This document shows positions 50,430 to 58,921 of a stretch of 64,000 bases of DNA, piece after piece. The translations under genes and the position numbers were made by a program. This stretch comes from Haloarcula taiwanensis (lineage in GTDB: Archaea > Halobacteriota > Halobacteria > Halobacteriales > Haloarculaceae): contig CP019154.1 in assembly GCA_002844335.1 (NCBI GenBank), forward strand, positions 1,364,001 through 1,428,000, written 5' to 3'. Each line of letters starts with the position of its first letter. The stretch's first letter is position 1. Under the pieces are notes generated by a model. It made no database searches and was not told the origin of the DNA. It saw nothing but the letters and a program-made list of their open reading frames with translations.

Positions 50430-51272
50430 ATGAGCAACGGGTGGTTCGCCGGGCTGGACCCGGACGACGACGCGGCCGCTGTCGAACAGATAGCGGCCGG
50501 GCGAGCCGACACGCCGGAAGACTGGCCACAACAGGCCATCGCGGCGGGGTTCGCAGACGATGAAGCGGCCTACTACGACCGGCTGCACGAGGTGACGATG
50601 GCGGCCACCAGCGCGGCGGTCGCCGAACAGGAGGGCGCCGACGACCAGCAGCTTGTCCACGCGGTGCGGGCGATGGCCGACTGCGAACGCACGGCGAATG
50701 AACTCTCCGAACGGGTCGCTGAATGGGGCGGAAGCCGATACGGCGACAGCGGAAGCGGCGTCGAGTACGCCCGCTCACTGGCCGACCGGGAGGACGAGGA
50801 CGAGGGCGACACGGCACTTCGAGCGCTCGCCGAGCAGACGGCCGGGCTGGCCGACGAGGCGGACTCGCTTCGGGCGTACATCGAGCGGACCGCGCCCGCC
50901 GTTGCGCCGAACCTCTCGATGCTGGCCGGACCAGTGCTGGCGGCCCGGCTCATTTCACTGGCCGGCGGCCTCGAAGCGCTGGCGAAGAAACCGAGCGGGA
51001 CGGTGCAGGTTCTCGGGGCGGAAGACGCGCTCTTTGCCCACCTCAAGGGGAACGCACCGTCGCCGAAACACGGCGTCATCTTCACCCACGAGTACGTGCG
51101 CGGAACTCGCCGGGAGGACCGCGGGTCGGCCGCGCGAGCACTCGCCGGGAAGCTCTCGATTGCCGCCCGTATCGACCACTACAGCGGCGACCGCCGGCCG
51201 GACCTGCAGGCGGAACTCGACGACCGAATCGAACGGATTCAGGCACGAGCCGAGGAGGGAGACGACGAATGA
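50430..51272 (+). CDS. nop5: Nop5/Nop56-type C/D box RNP protein
   Basis: The 280-residue protein has the Nop domain: YIERTAPAVAPNLSMLAGPV, LAARLISLAGGLEALAKKPS, GTVQVLGAEDALFAHLKGNA and PKHGVIFTHEYVRGTRREDR, which contacts L7Ae and guide RNA. A coiled-coil region precedes it. Archaeal Nop5 is often 380-420 residues; here the N-terminal fibrillarin-binding domain is short (about 70 residues). The GAC-type basic C-terminal tail is absent, replaced by acidic residues. It is joined to fibrillarin by an ATGA overlap. Confidence 0.9.
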   Translation: MSNGWFAGLDPDDDAAAVEQIAAGRADTPEDWPQQAIAAGFADDEAAYYDRLHEVTMAATSAAVAEQEGADDQQLVHAVRAMADCERTANELSERVAEWGGSRYGDSGSGVEYARSLADREDEDEGDTALRALAEQTAGLADEADSLRAYIERTAPAVAPNLSMLAGPVLAARLISLAGGLEALAKKPSGTVQVLGAEDALFAHLKGNAPSPKHGVIFTHEYVRGTRREDRGSAARALAGKLSIAARIDHYSGDRRPDLQAELDDRIERIQARAEEGDDE

Positions 51273-51901
51273 CGCTGCCAAACGGCGTCGAACGCCACGA
51301 CTTCGGCGGCGAGGCGAGCCTCGCCACACAGGGACAGCCGGTGTACGGCGAGCGGACCGACGGCGACTGGCGGCGGTGGGACCCCCACCGCTCGAAGCTC
51401 GGCGCGATGCTCGAACAGGGAATGGACACCGGCCTCGACGGCGGCGAGACGGTGCTGTATCTCGGTGCGGCGGCCGGGACAACGGTGAGCCACGTCGCCG
51501 ACTTCTGTGGCCCGACTTACGCCGTCGAGTTCGCCCCTCGGCCGGTTCGGGAACTGCTCGACGCCGCGGAGAGCCGTCCGAACCTCTTCCCGCTGCTCAA
51601 GGACGCCCGCAAGCCCGGGAGCTACGCCCACGTCGTCGAACCGGTCGATGTCGTCGTGCAGGACGTGGCGACACGAGGGCAGGCCCGGGTGGCGGCGCTC
51701 AACAAGCGGTTCCTCGGCGACAACGGCCGGCTCCTCGCGGCGATCAAGGCCCGGAGCGAGGACGTGACCGCCGACCCCGACACTGTGTTCGACAGCGTCC
51801 GCGAGGAACTCAGCGCCGAGTACGAACTGCTTGAGACGGCGCGTCTGGACCCGTATCACGAGGATCACCTCGGTATCGTTGCCCGGCCCCGCGAGGACTG
51901 A
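51269..51901 (+). CDS. flpA: Fibrillarin-like rRNA/tRNA 2'-O-methyltransferase
   Basis: The 210-residue methyltransferase has the fibrillarin signature YGERTDGDWRRWDPHRSKLG, the AdoMet site VLYLGAAAGTTVSHVADFCG, YAVEFAPRPVRELLDAAESR and VVVQDVATRGQARVAALNKR. With Nop5 and L7Ae it forms C/D box RNPs that methylate ribose in rRNA and tRNA. The start is fixed by the ATGA overlap with nop5. Length is slightly below the usual 225. Confidence 0.95.
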   Translation: MTLPNGVERHDFGGEASLATQGQPVYGERTDGDWRRWDPHRSKLGAMLEQGMDTGLDGGETVLYLGAAAGTTVSHVADFCGPTYAVEFAPRPVRELLDAAESRPNLFPLLKDARKPGSYAHVVEPVDVVVQDVATRGQARVAALNKRFLGDNGRLLAAIKARSEDVTADPDTVFDSVREELSAEYELLETARLDPYHEDHLGIVARPRED

Positions 51902-52007
51902 TTCGGTCCCTTCTGCTCACGCGACTTACTTCACGCGCGGACCAGTTATGCGGGCTGTGCGGGCAGGGACGGAAGGCTTTACCGGGTCGATTCCGATGTG
52001 CTGAGTA

Positions 52008-53087
52008 ATGGACGCGACGGGTTCTGCCGAGCATTTTACCCGGATGGGGACGCTCGGCATCGAGGAAGAGTTCTACGTCGTCGACGAGTTCGGTCGCCCG
52101 ACGTCTGGCACGGACGAGCTCGTCTACGAAACGGAGCCGCCAGCGGTTCTCGACGGCCGGCTCGATCACGAACTGTTCAAGTGCGTTATCGAGACACAAA
52201 CACCGCGTATCGACGACCCGGCGGACGCCGGTGACCACCTCCGGTCGGTCCGGGATGCGCTGGTCGGCCACGCCGACGCGAACGGGTTCGGGGTCGCCGC
52301 CGCGGGCCTGCATCCGCTGGCGAAGTGGCGCGAACTCGAACACGCCGAGAAGCCACGCTACAAGTCACAGCTGGACCGCATCCAGTATCCACAGCACCGC
52401 AACACGACCGCGGGCCTGCACGTCCACGTCGGTGTCGACGACGCCGATAAGGCCGTGTGGGTGGCGAACGAACTCCGCTGGCATCTCCCGCTGATGCTCG
52501 CGCTGTCGGCCAACTCCCCGTACTGGAACGGCTTCGACACCGGGTTGCAGTCCGCTCGCGGAAAGATCTTTGAGGCCCTGCCCAACACTGGGATGCCGAC
52601 GGCGTTCGACGATTACGACGCCTTCGAGGCGTACGAGCGGCGGATGCTCGAAACGGGCAGTATCGACGACCGGGGCGAACTTTGGTTCGACGTGCGACCC
52701 CACTCCGGCCACGGCACCGTCGAAGTGCGTGCGCCGGACGGGCAGGCCGATCCGGACCGCGTGCTTGCCTTCGTCGAGTACGTCCACGAACTCGTCGTCG
52801 ACCTCGCTGAGCGCTACGAGGACGGCGAATCCGGCCGACAACTCCGCCGAGAGTTCCTCGACGAGAACAAGTGGCGCGCGATCCGTCACGGCCAGTCCGC
52901 GGACCTGCTGTCGCGCGATCTTTCGACCACACGCTCTGTCGAAGAACTGGTCGAAATCGAGAGTGACCGACTTGATATCGATGGTTTGTGGGAGCTGTAT
53001 GACCGCGAAAGCGGCGCAGAGCGACAGCGCCGGCTTCGCTCTGAGGAGGGTGTCATGGCGCTCGCGGACTCACTGCGACTGGCCTGA
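52008..53087 (+). CDS. gshA: Glutamate-cysteine ligase (GshA, GCS2 family)
   Basis: The 359-residue enzyme starts [20 protein letters not shown] and has the GCS2 core: [13 protein letters not shown] (metal-binding Glu), [45 protein letters not shown] and [20 protein letters not shown]. It makes gamma-glutamylcysteine, the main low-molecular-weight thiol of haloarchaea, which lack glutathione. It has its own promoter region and stands alone. Confidence 0.92.
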   Translation: MDATGSAEHFTRMGTLGIEEEFYVVDEFGRPTSGTDELVYETEPPAVLDGRLDHELFKCVIETQTPRIDDPADAGDHLRSVRDALVGHADANGFGVAAAGLHPLAKWRELEHAEKPRYKSQLDRIQYPQHRNTTAGLHVHVGVDDADKAVWVANELRWHLPLMLALSANSPYWNGFDTGLQSARGKIFEALPNTGMPTAFDDYDAFEAYERRMLETGSIDDRGELWFDVRPHSGHGTVEVRAPDGQADPDRVLAFVEYVHELVVDLAERYEDGESGRQLRREFLDENKWRAIRHGQSADLLSRDLSTTRSVEELVEIESDRLDIDGLWELYDRESGAERQRRLRSEEGVMALADSLRLA

Positions 53088-53136
53088 CCTGGGACCGGAA
53101 CCGGCTGATTGGCACGGCAGAGAGCTATAGCCAAGG

Positions 53137-53144
53137 TTTTTATT
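53137..53144 (+). promoter_or_regulatory. TATA box of the winged-helix gene
   Basis: TTTTTATT lies 34-41 bases before the ATG at 53178; the mRNA would have a leader of about 10 bases. Confidence 0.5.
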
Positions 53145-53177
53145 CAGCTGTAGCTTTTGTCCTCACAGAGACAACGT

Positions 53178-53732
53178 ATGTCTGCAGACGACACCGACCA
53201 CGACGACCTCGAGGACACAGACGATGTCCGTGACCGAATCGAGCAGGAGGCAGACCGCGCGGTCGAGCAGTTCGACGAAGGGATTGTCGACCTGCTGGCG
53301 TGGGTCCTCGACACGGAGACGCGGGCGCGGATCTACGTTCACTTGCGACAGCAGCCCGAAAGCACCAGCGAGGAGATAGCCGAGGGGACCGGCCTGTATC
53401 CGAGCACTGTCCGCGAGGCCCTGGCCGCGCTCACCGAGGAAGAGGTTGTAACGCGTCAAAAGCGTGAGAGCGACGGCGCGGGCAACAACCCCTACGAGTA
53501 CAGCGCCATCTCGCCGAGCGACCTCGTCAACACCATCGTCGGTGACATCCAGTCGGAACTGAACACGGTGTTCAACCTCGACGATCACATCGGTGGCGAA
53601 ACGACACTAGAACCTGACGACGAGCCGGTAACGATCTCTGTCGAGGATGCGAACGACGACGCCGACGCGAGCGAAGATACTGGCAGCGACGAGGGCGGAT
53701 CTGAGGACGAGAACGACGACGCCGACGTGTAG
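53178..53732 (+). CDS. Winged-helix transcriptional regulator with acidic tail
   Basis: The 184-residue protein has a charged N-terminal helix (DVRDRIEQEADRAVEQFDEG), a winged helix (LAWVLDTETRARIYVHLRQQ, STSEEIAEGTGLYPSTVREA, LAALTEEEVVTRQKRESDGA) and a long, extremely acidic tail. The fold is ArsR/TrmB-like. It starts at 53178 (MSADDTDHDDLEDT); an ORF start seven codons earlier lies before it. Target is unknown; it lies 70 bases before coaD. Confidence 0.8.
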   Translation: MSADDTDHDDLEDTDDVRDRIEQEADRAVEQFDEGIVDLLAWVLDTETRARIYVHLRQQPESTSEEIAEGTGLYPSTVREALAALTEEEVVTRQKRESDGAGNNPYEYSAISPSDLVNTIVGDIQSELNTVFNLDDHIGGETTLEPDDEPVTISVEDANDDADASEDTGSDEGGSEDENDDADV

Positions 53733-53802
53733 TCAAACCCCGCTCAAGCGAGCTGTTTCGCAAGTCGATATTACTAAACCTACCCGTGCCGTTGCCCGGG
53801 AT

Positions 53803-54291
53803 ATGAATGTCGCGCTGGGGGGAACGTTCGACCCGATTCACGACGGACACCGCGCGCTGTTCGAACGCGCATTCGAACTCGGGGACGTGACAGTCGGCCT
53901 CACCAGCGACGACCTCGCGCCGAAGACGCGCCACGACCAGCGCCACGTTCGCCCGTTCAGCGAACGGCAATCCGCACTCGCCGACGAACTCGCGACGCTC
54001 GCCGCTGAGAAAGGGCGCGAGTGGGAGGTCCGGGAACTCACCGAGCCGACCGGCATCGCCACGGAGCCGCAGTTCGACACGCTCGTCGTCTCGCCCGAGA
54101 CAGAGACTGGCGGCCGCCGAATCAACGAAATCCGCGAGGAACGGGGCCACGACCCGCTCAAAATCGAAGTCGTCCCGCACGTCCGCGCCGAAGACGGCGA
54201 CATCATTTCGTCGACCCGGATCGTCAAGGGCGAAATCGACGAACACGGGAACCTCACCCCGAACCGCACTGGCCGACAAAACATTCCGTAG
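53803..54291 (+). CDS. coaD: Phosphopantetheine adenylyltransferase, archaeal type
   Basis: The 162-residue nucleotidyltransferase has the HxGH-type site GTFDPIHDGHRALFERAFEL, Lys in LAPKTRHDQRHVRPFSERQS, and the late ISSTRIVKGEID motif (SSTR). It transfers AMP to 4'-phosphopantetheine, the fourth step of coenzyme A synthesis. The archaeal form differs from bacterial CoaD. The start is the ATG at 53803; the frame is open upstream into the regulator gene. panB, another gene for coenzyme A, lies 4 kb downstream. Confidence 0.92.
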   Translation: MNVALGGTFDPIHDGHRALFERAFELGDVTVGLTSDDLAPKTRHDQRHVRPFSERQSALADELATLAAEKGREWEVRELTEPTGIATEPQFDTLVVSPETETGGRRINEIREERGHDPLKIEVVPHVRAEDGDIISSTRIVKGEIDEHGNLTPNRTGRQNIP

Positions 54292-54600
54292 CTACCAGCC
54301 CGGCGCTTCGAGTCCGGCTGTCTCCAGCAGGTCCTTCCAGCGTTGCTGAATCGTCAACCGGGAGACGCCCGTCGCCTCTGCGACGGCTGACTGGGAGCGC
54401 TCCTCACCGGCAACCAAGGCACCGACGTACACGCTGGCCGCCATCGTCGCCTGTTTCGATCGGTCTTCCTCCGGGACTGTCGAGAGAAACAGGTCGACCG
54501 CGTGGGACCGCGCCGCCGTCCCGAGGTCGAGCCTGTCCGACGCTGTTTCGATGTCGGACAACCACGTATCGTGCTCGATGCGGTCACTGGCGCGGTACAT
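54292..54600 (-). CDS. Mini-TFB: transcription factor B-like single cyclin repeat
   Basis: The 102-residue protein is one cyclin fold: SDIETASDRLDLGTAARSHA, VDLFLSTVPEEDRSKQATMA, ASVYVGALVAGEERSQSAVA and EATGVSRLTIQQRWKDLLET. The last part is the helix-turn-helix of the TFB C-terminal repeat. Zinc ribbon, B-finger and first cyclin repeat are absent, so it cannot recruit polymerase like TFB. It may compete for or modulate BRE binding. It ends directly at the convergent coaD stop. Confidence 0.8.
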   Translation of the reverse strand: MYRASDRIEHDTWLSDIETASDRLDLGTAARSHAVDLFLSTVPEEDRSKQATMAASVYVGALVAGEERSQSAVAEATGVSRLTIQQRWKDLLETAGLEAPGW

Positions 54601-54686
54601 ATCACTCCATTGCTCCCCCTCCCACCTAAACCTTCGTCGCCGGCAAGCGAAGGGTTCTTGATGCCAACGCGGATATCGACTGGTGC

Positions 54687-54771
54687 GCGCGGGTTGCCGA
54701 GCCAGGCCAAAGGCGTAGCGCTTAGGACGCTATCCCGTAGGGGTCCGCCGGTTCGAATCCGGTCCCGCGCA
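54687..54771 (+). tRNA. tRNA-Leu (anticodon TAG)
   Basis: An 85-base type II tRNA: acceptor GCGCGGG/CCCGCGC, D arm with GCCGAGCCAGGCCAAAGGC, anticodon stem TAGCG/CGCTA with loop CTTAGGA (TAG), long variable arm CCCGTAGGGGT and T arm CCGGTTCGAATCCGG. It reads CUA codons. The variable arm and TpsiC half are identical to the tRNA-Leu on the other strand at 55329-55413. Confidence 0.95.
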
Positions 54772-55003
54772 CTTCTCGGCTTGAACAACTCGTGAGTGGC
54801 GTGAATGCGGAATGAGGATTCGAACCCTGCAAAGAACGCGCAGCGAACCGTTGTGAGCGAGCATTTCTTGCTCTGGTTCGAATCCGGCCTGGACACTCCG
54901 ACTACAGACTCCGCCCTCGGTGTCAGACCTGATTCCCACACCGCAGGAATCGCAACTGCCGCTTATGAGGAATGTCCGCCTCGTTCCAAACGAGGGACTG
55001 ACG
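54772..55003. other. Gap after tRNA-Leu with two loose T-arm-like fragments
   Basis: No solid gene is seen. AGGATTCGAACCCT (54815-54828) and CTGGTTCGAATCCGG (54873-54887) look like tRNA T arms in opposite directions, without the rest of a tRNA. An ORF from 54805 has no protein-like character. Possible relics of tRNA duplication or of integration and excision at tRNA genes. Confidence 0.4.
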
Positions 55004-55192
55004 ATGTCGGTGTATGACCCACTCCGTGACCCGTCTGCTCGCCCCGCGGGAGCAACTCGCTTCGACTATGCGGTCGACGATGCGGACAACCCGACGGAGC
55101 TCACCGTCTTCAGCGATCAGGACGGTGAGCTCCCGACTCACTGGATTTCGGTCGACATCGAGCACGCTGTCGCGCTCGACGAGATGCGGTGA
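55004..55192 (+). CDS. Small conserved-looking protein (DUF7511-like)
   Basis: The 62-residue frame starts MSVYDPLRDPSARPAGATRF and ends with NPTELTVFSDQDGELPTHWI and SVDIEHAVALDEMR, a pattern of two strands and a final helix that I associate with small haloarchaeal DUF7511 proteins. It sits alone between the two tRNA-Leu genes. Earlier in-frame starts exist at 54920 and 54965. No function is known. Confidence 0.55.
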   Translation: MSVYDPLRDPSARPAGATRFDYAVDDADNPTELTVFSDQDGELPTHWISVDIEHAVALDEMR

Positions 55193-55328
55193 GCGAGGCG
55201 TGCGCTCGCTCGGGACACGTCTCTCGATTTCTTGAGAACGGACTGGACGGCGAACGCTCTGGAAGCGTTGTGTCCGAAGTAAGTTTGCGTGGGTGCAGTC
55301 CCAAGGGAATGCACCTGCACTCTGAGAG

Positions 55329-55413
<85 letters not shown>

Positions 55414-55544
55414 GCGCTCTTGCTTAGTGCATTCAACTGTTCCCGGTGGGTAAATAAAAGCGCTTTCGTTTAGAGCCGCCCCGGGAGGGTGTGACACTCG
55501 GTCGAACCGGACGTTTGAAATATCACGAAACCGCTACGGGGGGC

Positions 55545-56045
55545 ATGGCCAAATACTCGACCGGCAGTGGTGGCGACAGCGCCGGCGGGAGCTGTGAGCT
55601 CTGCGGTAGCGACGGCGACCTCCAGACCGCGAACGTCGCTGGTGCGACCCTTCAGGTGTGTGACAGCTGTGCACGTGACCACGGGGAAAACGAGCGAACG
55701 ACGGGTAGTGACAGCTCGCGCGACGAGCAGAACCGGAAACGCAAAGCCGCACAGAACGCGGCGAAGCTACAGGACGCACAGCAAGCCGACACGTCTCACT
55801 GGGAGGACGGCGCTGATTACGACGACGACCAGCTCCCGTATCTGGTCAGCAAGTACGGCGAGCGCGTGACAGAGGCGCGCCAAGACGAGGGACTGCAGAC
55901 GAGTGAACTGGCCGAGGAGCTCGATCTGGACGAAGCGGACATCCTCGCTGTCGAGCAAGGGCGCGCGACGCAGGCGAACGTCGGCGGGTCGACGATCAAG
56001 GCGCTCGAACAGTACCTCGACATCGACCTCGTCGAGTCCAGCTGA
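55545..56045 (+). CDS. mbf1: Multiprotein-bridging factor 1 (aMBF1)
   Basis: The 166-residue protein starts MAKYSTGSGGDSAGGSCELC. It has an N-terminal zinc ribbon (CELC and VCDSCARDHG), a charged linker (RDEQNRKRKAAQNAAKLQDA) and a Cro/C1-type helix-turn-helix (YGERVTEARQDEGLQTSELA, EELDLDEADILAVEQGRATQ). Archaeal MBF1 binds the small ribosomal subunit and may affect translation or transcription. Length and order match the family. Confidence 0.93.
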   Translation: MAKYSTGSGGDSAGGSCELCGSDGDLQTANVAGATLQVCDSCARDHGENERTTGSDSSRDEQNRKRKAAQNAAKLQDAQQADTSHWEDGADYDDDQLPYLVSKYGERVTEARQDEGLQTSELAEELDLDEADILAVEQGRATQANVGGSTIKALEQYLDIDLVESS

Positions 56046-56083
56046 CCCCCTGATATTTTGCCGACTCCGGCGTAACTGTCGGT

Positions 56084-57211
56084 ATGGATCTCTCCGCTGA
56101 GCAGCGAGCCATCCGTGACACCGTTCGAGAGTTCGCCGTCGAGGATATCCGCCCGAAAGCCGCCGATGCCGACCGTGAGCAGTCCTTTCCCGAAGAGTGC
56201 TGGGACGGGCTCGCAGATATCGACATCACTGGACTGACGACGCCAGCCGAATACGGCGGCTTCGACGCCGACAAGCCGACGTACGCGCTGGTCAACGAGG
56301 AACTCGCGTATGGGTCGCTTGCGGTCGCGACGGCGCTGTCTGTCCACTGCCTCGCGACCTCATGTATCGCACAGTTCGGCTCCAAGGCAGTGCAAGACGA
56401 CTGGCTCCCGGAGATGGTTGACGGCCGCCCGGTCGGCGCGTTCGCGCTCTCAGAACCACAGGCGGGGTCGAATCCGCGGGAGATGTCAACGACCGCTCGA
56501 CGGGACGGTGACGAGTACGTCATCAACGGCGAGAAGCAGTGGATAACCAACGGCAAACGGTCTGGCGTCGTCATCGTCTTCGCGAAGACCGACCCCGACG
56601 ACCCCGACTCGATAACGCAGTTTCTGGTGCCGAAAGACACCGACGGGCTCACCGCCGGCGAAAAAGAGGACAAGCTCGGCCTCCGTGCGAGCGACACGAC
56701 CCCCCTCCAGTTCGACGGCGTCCGCGTGCCCGAGCGCTACCAACTGACTGAGGAAGGCAAAGGGCTGGCCGCAGCGCTGTCGATTCTGACGACCGGCCGG
56801 GTCGCTATCGCCGCTCAGGCGGTCGGCCTCGCACAATCCGCGCTCGACGAGGCCCTCGACTACGCCACGGAACGCGAACAGTTCGACCAGCCGATCAGCG
56901 AGTTCCAGGCGATTCAGCACAAACTCGCGGACATGGCGACGAATGTGCAGGCCGCGCGATTACTGACGTGGAACGCCGCACAGCAACTAGAACGCGGCGA
57001 GCAGCCGAGAGCGGCAGCGAGCATGGCGAAGTACTTCGCAAGTGAGACAGCGGTCGATGTGGCGAACGAGGCGATCCAGATCCACGGCGGCTACGGGTAC
57101 ACGACCGACTACCCCGTCGAGCGCTTCTACCGCGACGCGAAGGTGACGACTATCTACGAGGGGACCAGCGAAATCCAGCAAAACATCATCGCACAGGACT
57201 TGCTGGAGTGA
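56084..57211 (+). CDS. Acyl-CoA dehydrogenase
   Basis: The 375-residue flavoenzyme has [40 protein letters not shown] (FAD/substrate site), [40 protein letters not shown] and the C-terminal catalytic Glu in [20 protein letters not shown]. It oxidises an acyl-CoA to the trans-2-enoyl-CoA, passing electrons to ETF. Chain length is not deducible. Length is standard. The enoyl-CoA hydratase and ligase elsewhere in the window could act in the same pathway. Confidence 0.93.
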   Translation: MDLSAEQRAIRDTVREFAVEDIRPKAADADREQSFPEECWDGLADIDITGLTTPAEYGGFDADKPTYALVNEELAYGSLAVATALSVHCLATSCIAQFGSKAVQDDWLPEMVDGRPVGAFALSEPQAGSNPREMSTTARRDGDEYVINGEKQWITNGKRSGVVIVFAKTDPDDPDSITQFLVPKDTDGLTAGEKEDKLGLRASDTTPLQFDGVRVPERYQLTEEGKGLAAALSILTTGRVAIAAQAVGLAQSALDEALDYATEREQFDQPISEFQAIQHKLADMATNVQAARLLTWNAAQQLERGEQPRAAASMAKYFASETAVDVANEAIQIHGGYGYTTDYPVERFYRDAKVTTIYEGTSEIQQNIIAQDLLE

Positions 57212-57259
57212 GTCCAAGAGTGCGAAGCGGTTTTGCGGGCGTCGGCCGTACCACTGTAT

Positions 57260-57802
57260 GTGACACACGACGCCGTCATCTACGACCTTGACGGGACGCT
57301 CGTCAGGCTGGCTGTCGACTGGGGGACGGTGACCAGCGACGTTGCGACGGTCCTGCGCGACCGAAACGTCGACCCTGGGGCCCGCGACCTCTGGGAGATG
57401 CTGACGCTGTCCTCGGAGACTGGCCACCGTGACGCCGTCGAAGCGACGATCACCGACCACGAGCGGACCGGTGCGCACGAGTCGGAGCGACTGGCGCTCG
57501 CCGAGGGGCTCCCACACAGCGTCCCTGTCGGCGTGTGCTCGCTCAACGCAGAGGAGGCGTGCCAGCTGGCGCTGGACGTTCATGACCTCGACAGTTACGT
57601 TGGCCCGGTCGTCGGCCGTGACACCGTCGCGTCATCGAAACCGGATCCGGAGGGACTGCTGGCGATCGCCGACGAAATCGGGGTCGATCCCGGTGCAGCC
57701 GTATTTGTCGGCGATTCAGAGAGCGACGCGACGGCCGCCCAGCGGGCCGGGATGGCCTTCGAGTGGGCGAGCGAGTTCGATCAGGCCCGGTACCGCGCGT
57801 AG
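57260..57802 (+). CDS. HAD-superfamily hydrolase (phosphoglycolate phosphatase-like)
   Basis: The 180-residue product starts at a GTG at 57260 (MTHDAVIYDLDGTLVRLAVD). It has HAD motif I DLDGT, motif III in SSKPDPEGLLAIADE (Lys) and motif IV VFVGDSESDATAAQRAGM. Cap size fits subclass I phosphatases. A TTG nine codons earlier (57233) is an alternative start. Its 3' end overlaps the convergent DUF5822-like gene by 22 bases. Confidence 0.85.
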   Translation: MTHDAVIYDLDGTLVRLAVDWGTVTSDVATVLRDRNVDPGARDLWEMLTLSSETGHRDAVEATITDHERTGAHESERLALAEGLPHSVPVGVCSLNAEEACQLALDVHDLDSYVGPVVGRDTVASSKPDPEGLLAIADEIGVDPGAAVFVGDSESDATAAQRAGMAFEWASEFDQARYRA

Positions 57803-58008
57803 AGGTAGACACAGACGGCCGTCAGGAACCAGATGAGCGCGCCGACGCGGACCGCGAACAGCGCCCGCGCGGTCCATGTCTGAAGCGTGACCGCGGTCGA
57901 CGCGAGGACGACGAGCGGCGAGCCGACGAGAATCGTCGTCACGAACGTGACCTGCATTACCCACCCGAAATCTACGCCGTCCGGGTCCGTCTTCTCGACT
58001 GTTGGCAC
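57781..58008 (-). CDS. Small two-helix membrane protein (DUF5822-like)
   Basis: A 75-residue frame from the GTG at 58008 reads MPTVEKTDPDGVDFGWVMQV, then two membrane helices (TFVTTILVGSPLVVLASTAV; ALFAVRVGALIWFLTAVCVY) and a short basic tail. I recall this pattern as the haloarchaeal DUF5822 family. The open frame extends further upstream, but that part is antisense to panB. Its end overlaps the HAD gene by 22 bases on the other strand. Confidence 0.7.
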   Translation of the reverse strand: MPTVEKTDPDGVDFGWVMQVTFVTTILVGSPLVVLASTAVTLQTWTARALFAVRVGALIWFLTAVCVYLYARYRA

Positions 58009-58105
58009 GTCCGATGGTACAGCTAGGTGGGGCAAGCGCCTTGCGATTTCCTGACCGAGTCGCGCAACCCGAACAGGTAAGGCGGAGGCGCGCCCCCGCT
58101 CGGAT

Positions 58106-58915
58106 ATGCCAACTGTCCGGGATCTGCAGGCGATGGCTGGTGAGGAGCCGATCACGATGCTGACAGCGTACGATGCCGTGACCGCGAGCATCGTAGATGA
58201 CACCGGTGTGGACATCATTCTCGTAGGCGACAGTATGGGGAACGCCGTTCTCGGTCACGACGACACGCTCCCGGTCACCCTCGACGAGATGGCGTCCCGG
58301 GTCGGCGCGGTCGCACGCGGCGCAGACGACGCCTTGGTCGTCGCCGATATGCCGTTTCTCTCCTTCGGCGCAGACGAGAGCGAGAGCATCCAGAACTGCG
58401 GACGAATGTTGAAAGAGGAGGGTGCGAACGCGGTCAAGCTCGAATCAGGGCCACATACGGTCGAGCTGACTGAGCGACTGACGGAGCTGGGCATCCCGAC
58501 GATGGCCCACCTCGGGCTCACGCCCCAGAGCGTGAACCAGACCGGCTACACCAGACAGGCGACCGGCCGGGAGGAGGCCGAGGAAATCCTCGACCTCGCG
58601 CGAGAACACGAGGCCGCCGGCGCGTTCGCGCTGGTGCTCGAACACATCCCGGCCAACCTCGCCGCTCAGGTTACTGAGACCGTCGACATCCCGACCATCG
58701 GCATCGGAGCCGGCGGCGACTGCGACGGCCAGGTGCTCGTGTTCACCGACGTGGTTGGCCTCTCTGAGCGGAGTCCCCCCTTCGCCGAGCAGTTCGGTGA
58801 CGTTCGCGGTGAGGTGGCCAACGCTGTCGACGAGTATATCGACGCCGTCGAGTCTGGCGAGTTCCCGGGCGAGTCACACAGCCACACCGAAGACGAACTC
58901 GACGACCTGTACTGA
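58106..58915 (+). CDS. panB: 3-methyl-2-oxobutanoate hydroxymethyltransferase (ketopantoate hydroxymethyltransferase)
   Basis: The 269-residue enzyme has PITMLTAYDAVTASIVDDTG, ILVGDSMGNAVLGHDDTLPV (metal Asp), VVADMPFLSF, NAVKLESGPHTVELTERLTE, MAHLGLTPQSVNQTGYTRQA and the catalytic Glu in VLEHIPANLAAQVTETVDIP, then IGIGAGGDCDGQVLVFTDVV. It adds a hydroxymethyl group to ketoisovalerate on the way to pantoate and coenzyme A. An acidic C-terminal tail is halophilic. Confidence 0.95.
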   Translation: MPTVRDLQAMAGEEPITMLTAYDAVTASIVDDTGVDIILVGDSMGNAVLGHDDTLPVTLDEMASRVGAVARGADDALVVADMPFLSFGADESESIQNCGRMLKEEGANAVKLESGPHTVELTERLTELGIPTMAHLGLTPQSVNQTGYTRQATGREEAEEILDLAREHEAAGAFALVLEHIPANLAAQVTETVDIPTIGIGAGGDCDGQVLVFTDVVGLSERSPPFAEQFGDVRGEVANAVDEYIDAVESGEFPGESHSHTEDELDDLY

Positions 58916-58921
58916 GAAGGC

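Noticed and set aside
54812-54890. Further tRNA genes suggested by GGATTCGAACC and GGTTCGAATCC
   Set aside because: Only T-arm-like pieces are present; no acceptor or anticodon stems can be formed around them.
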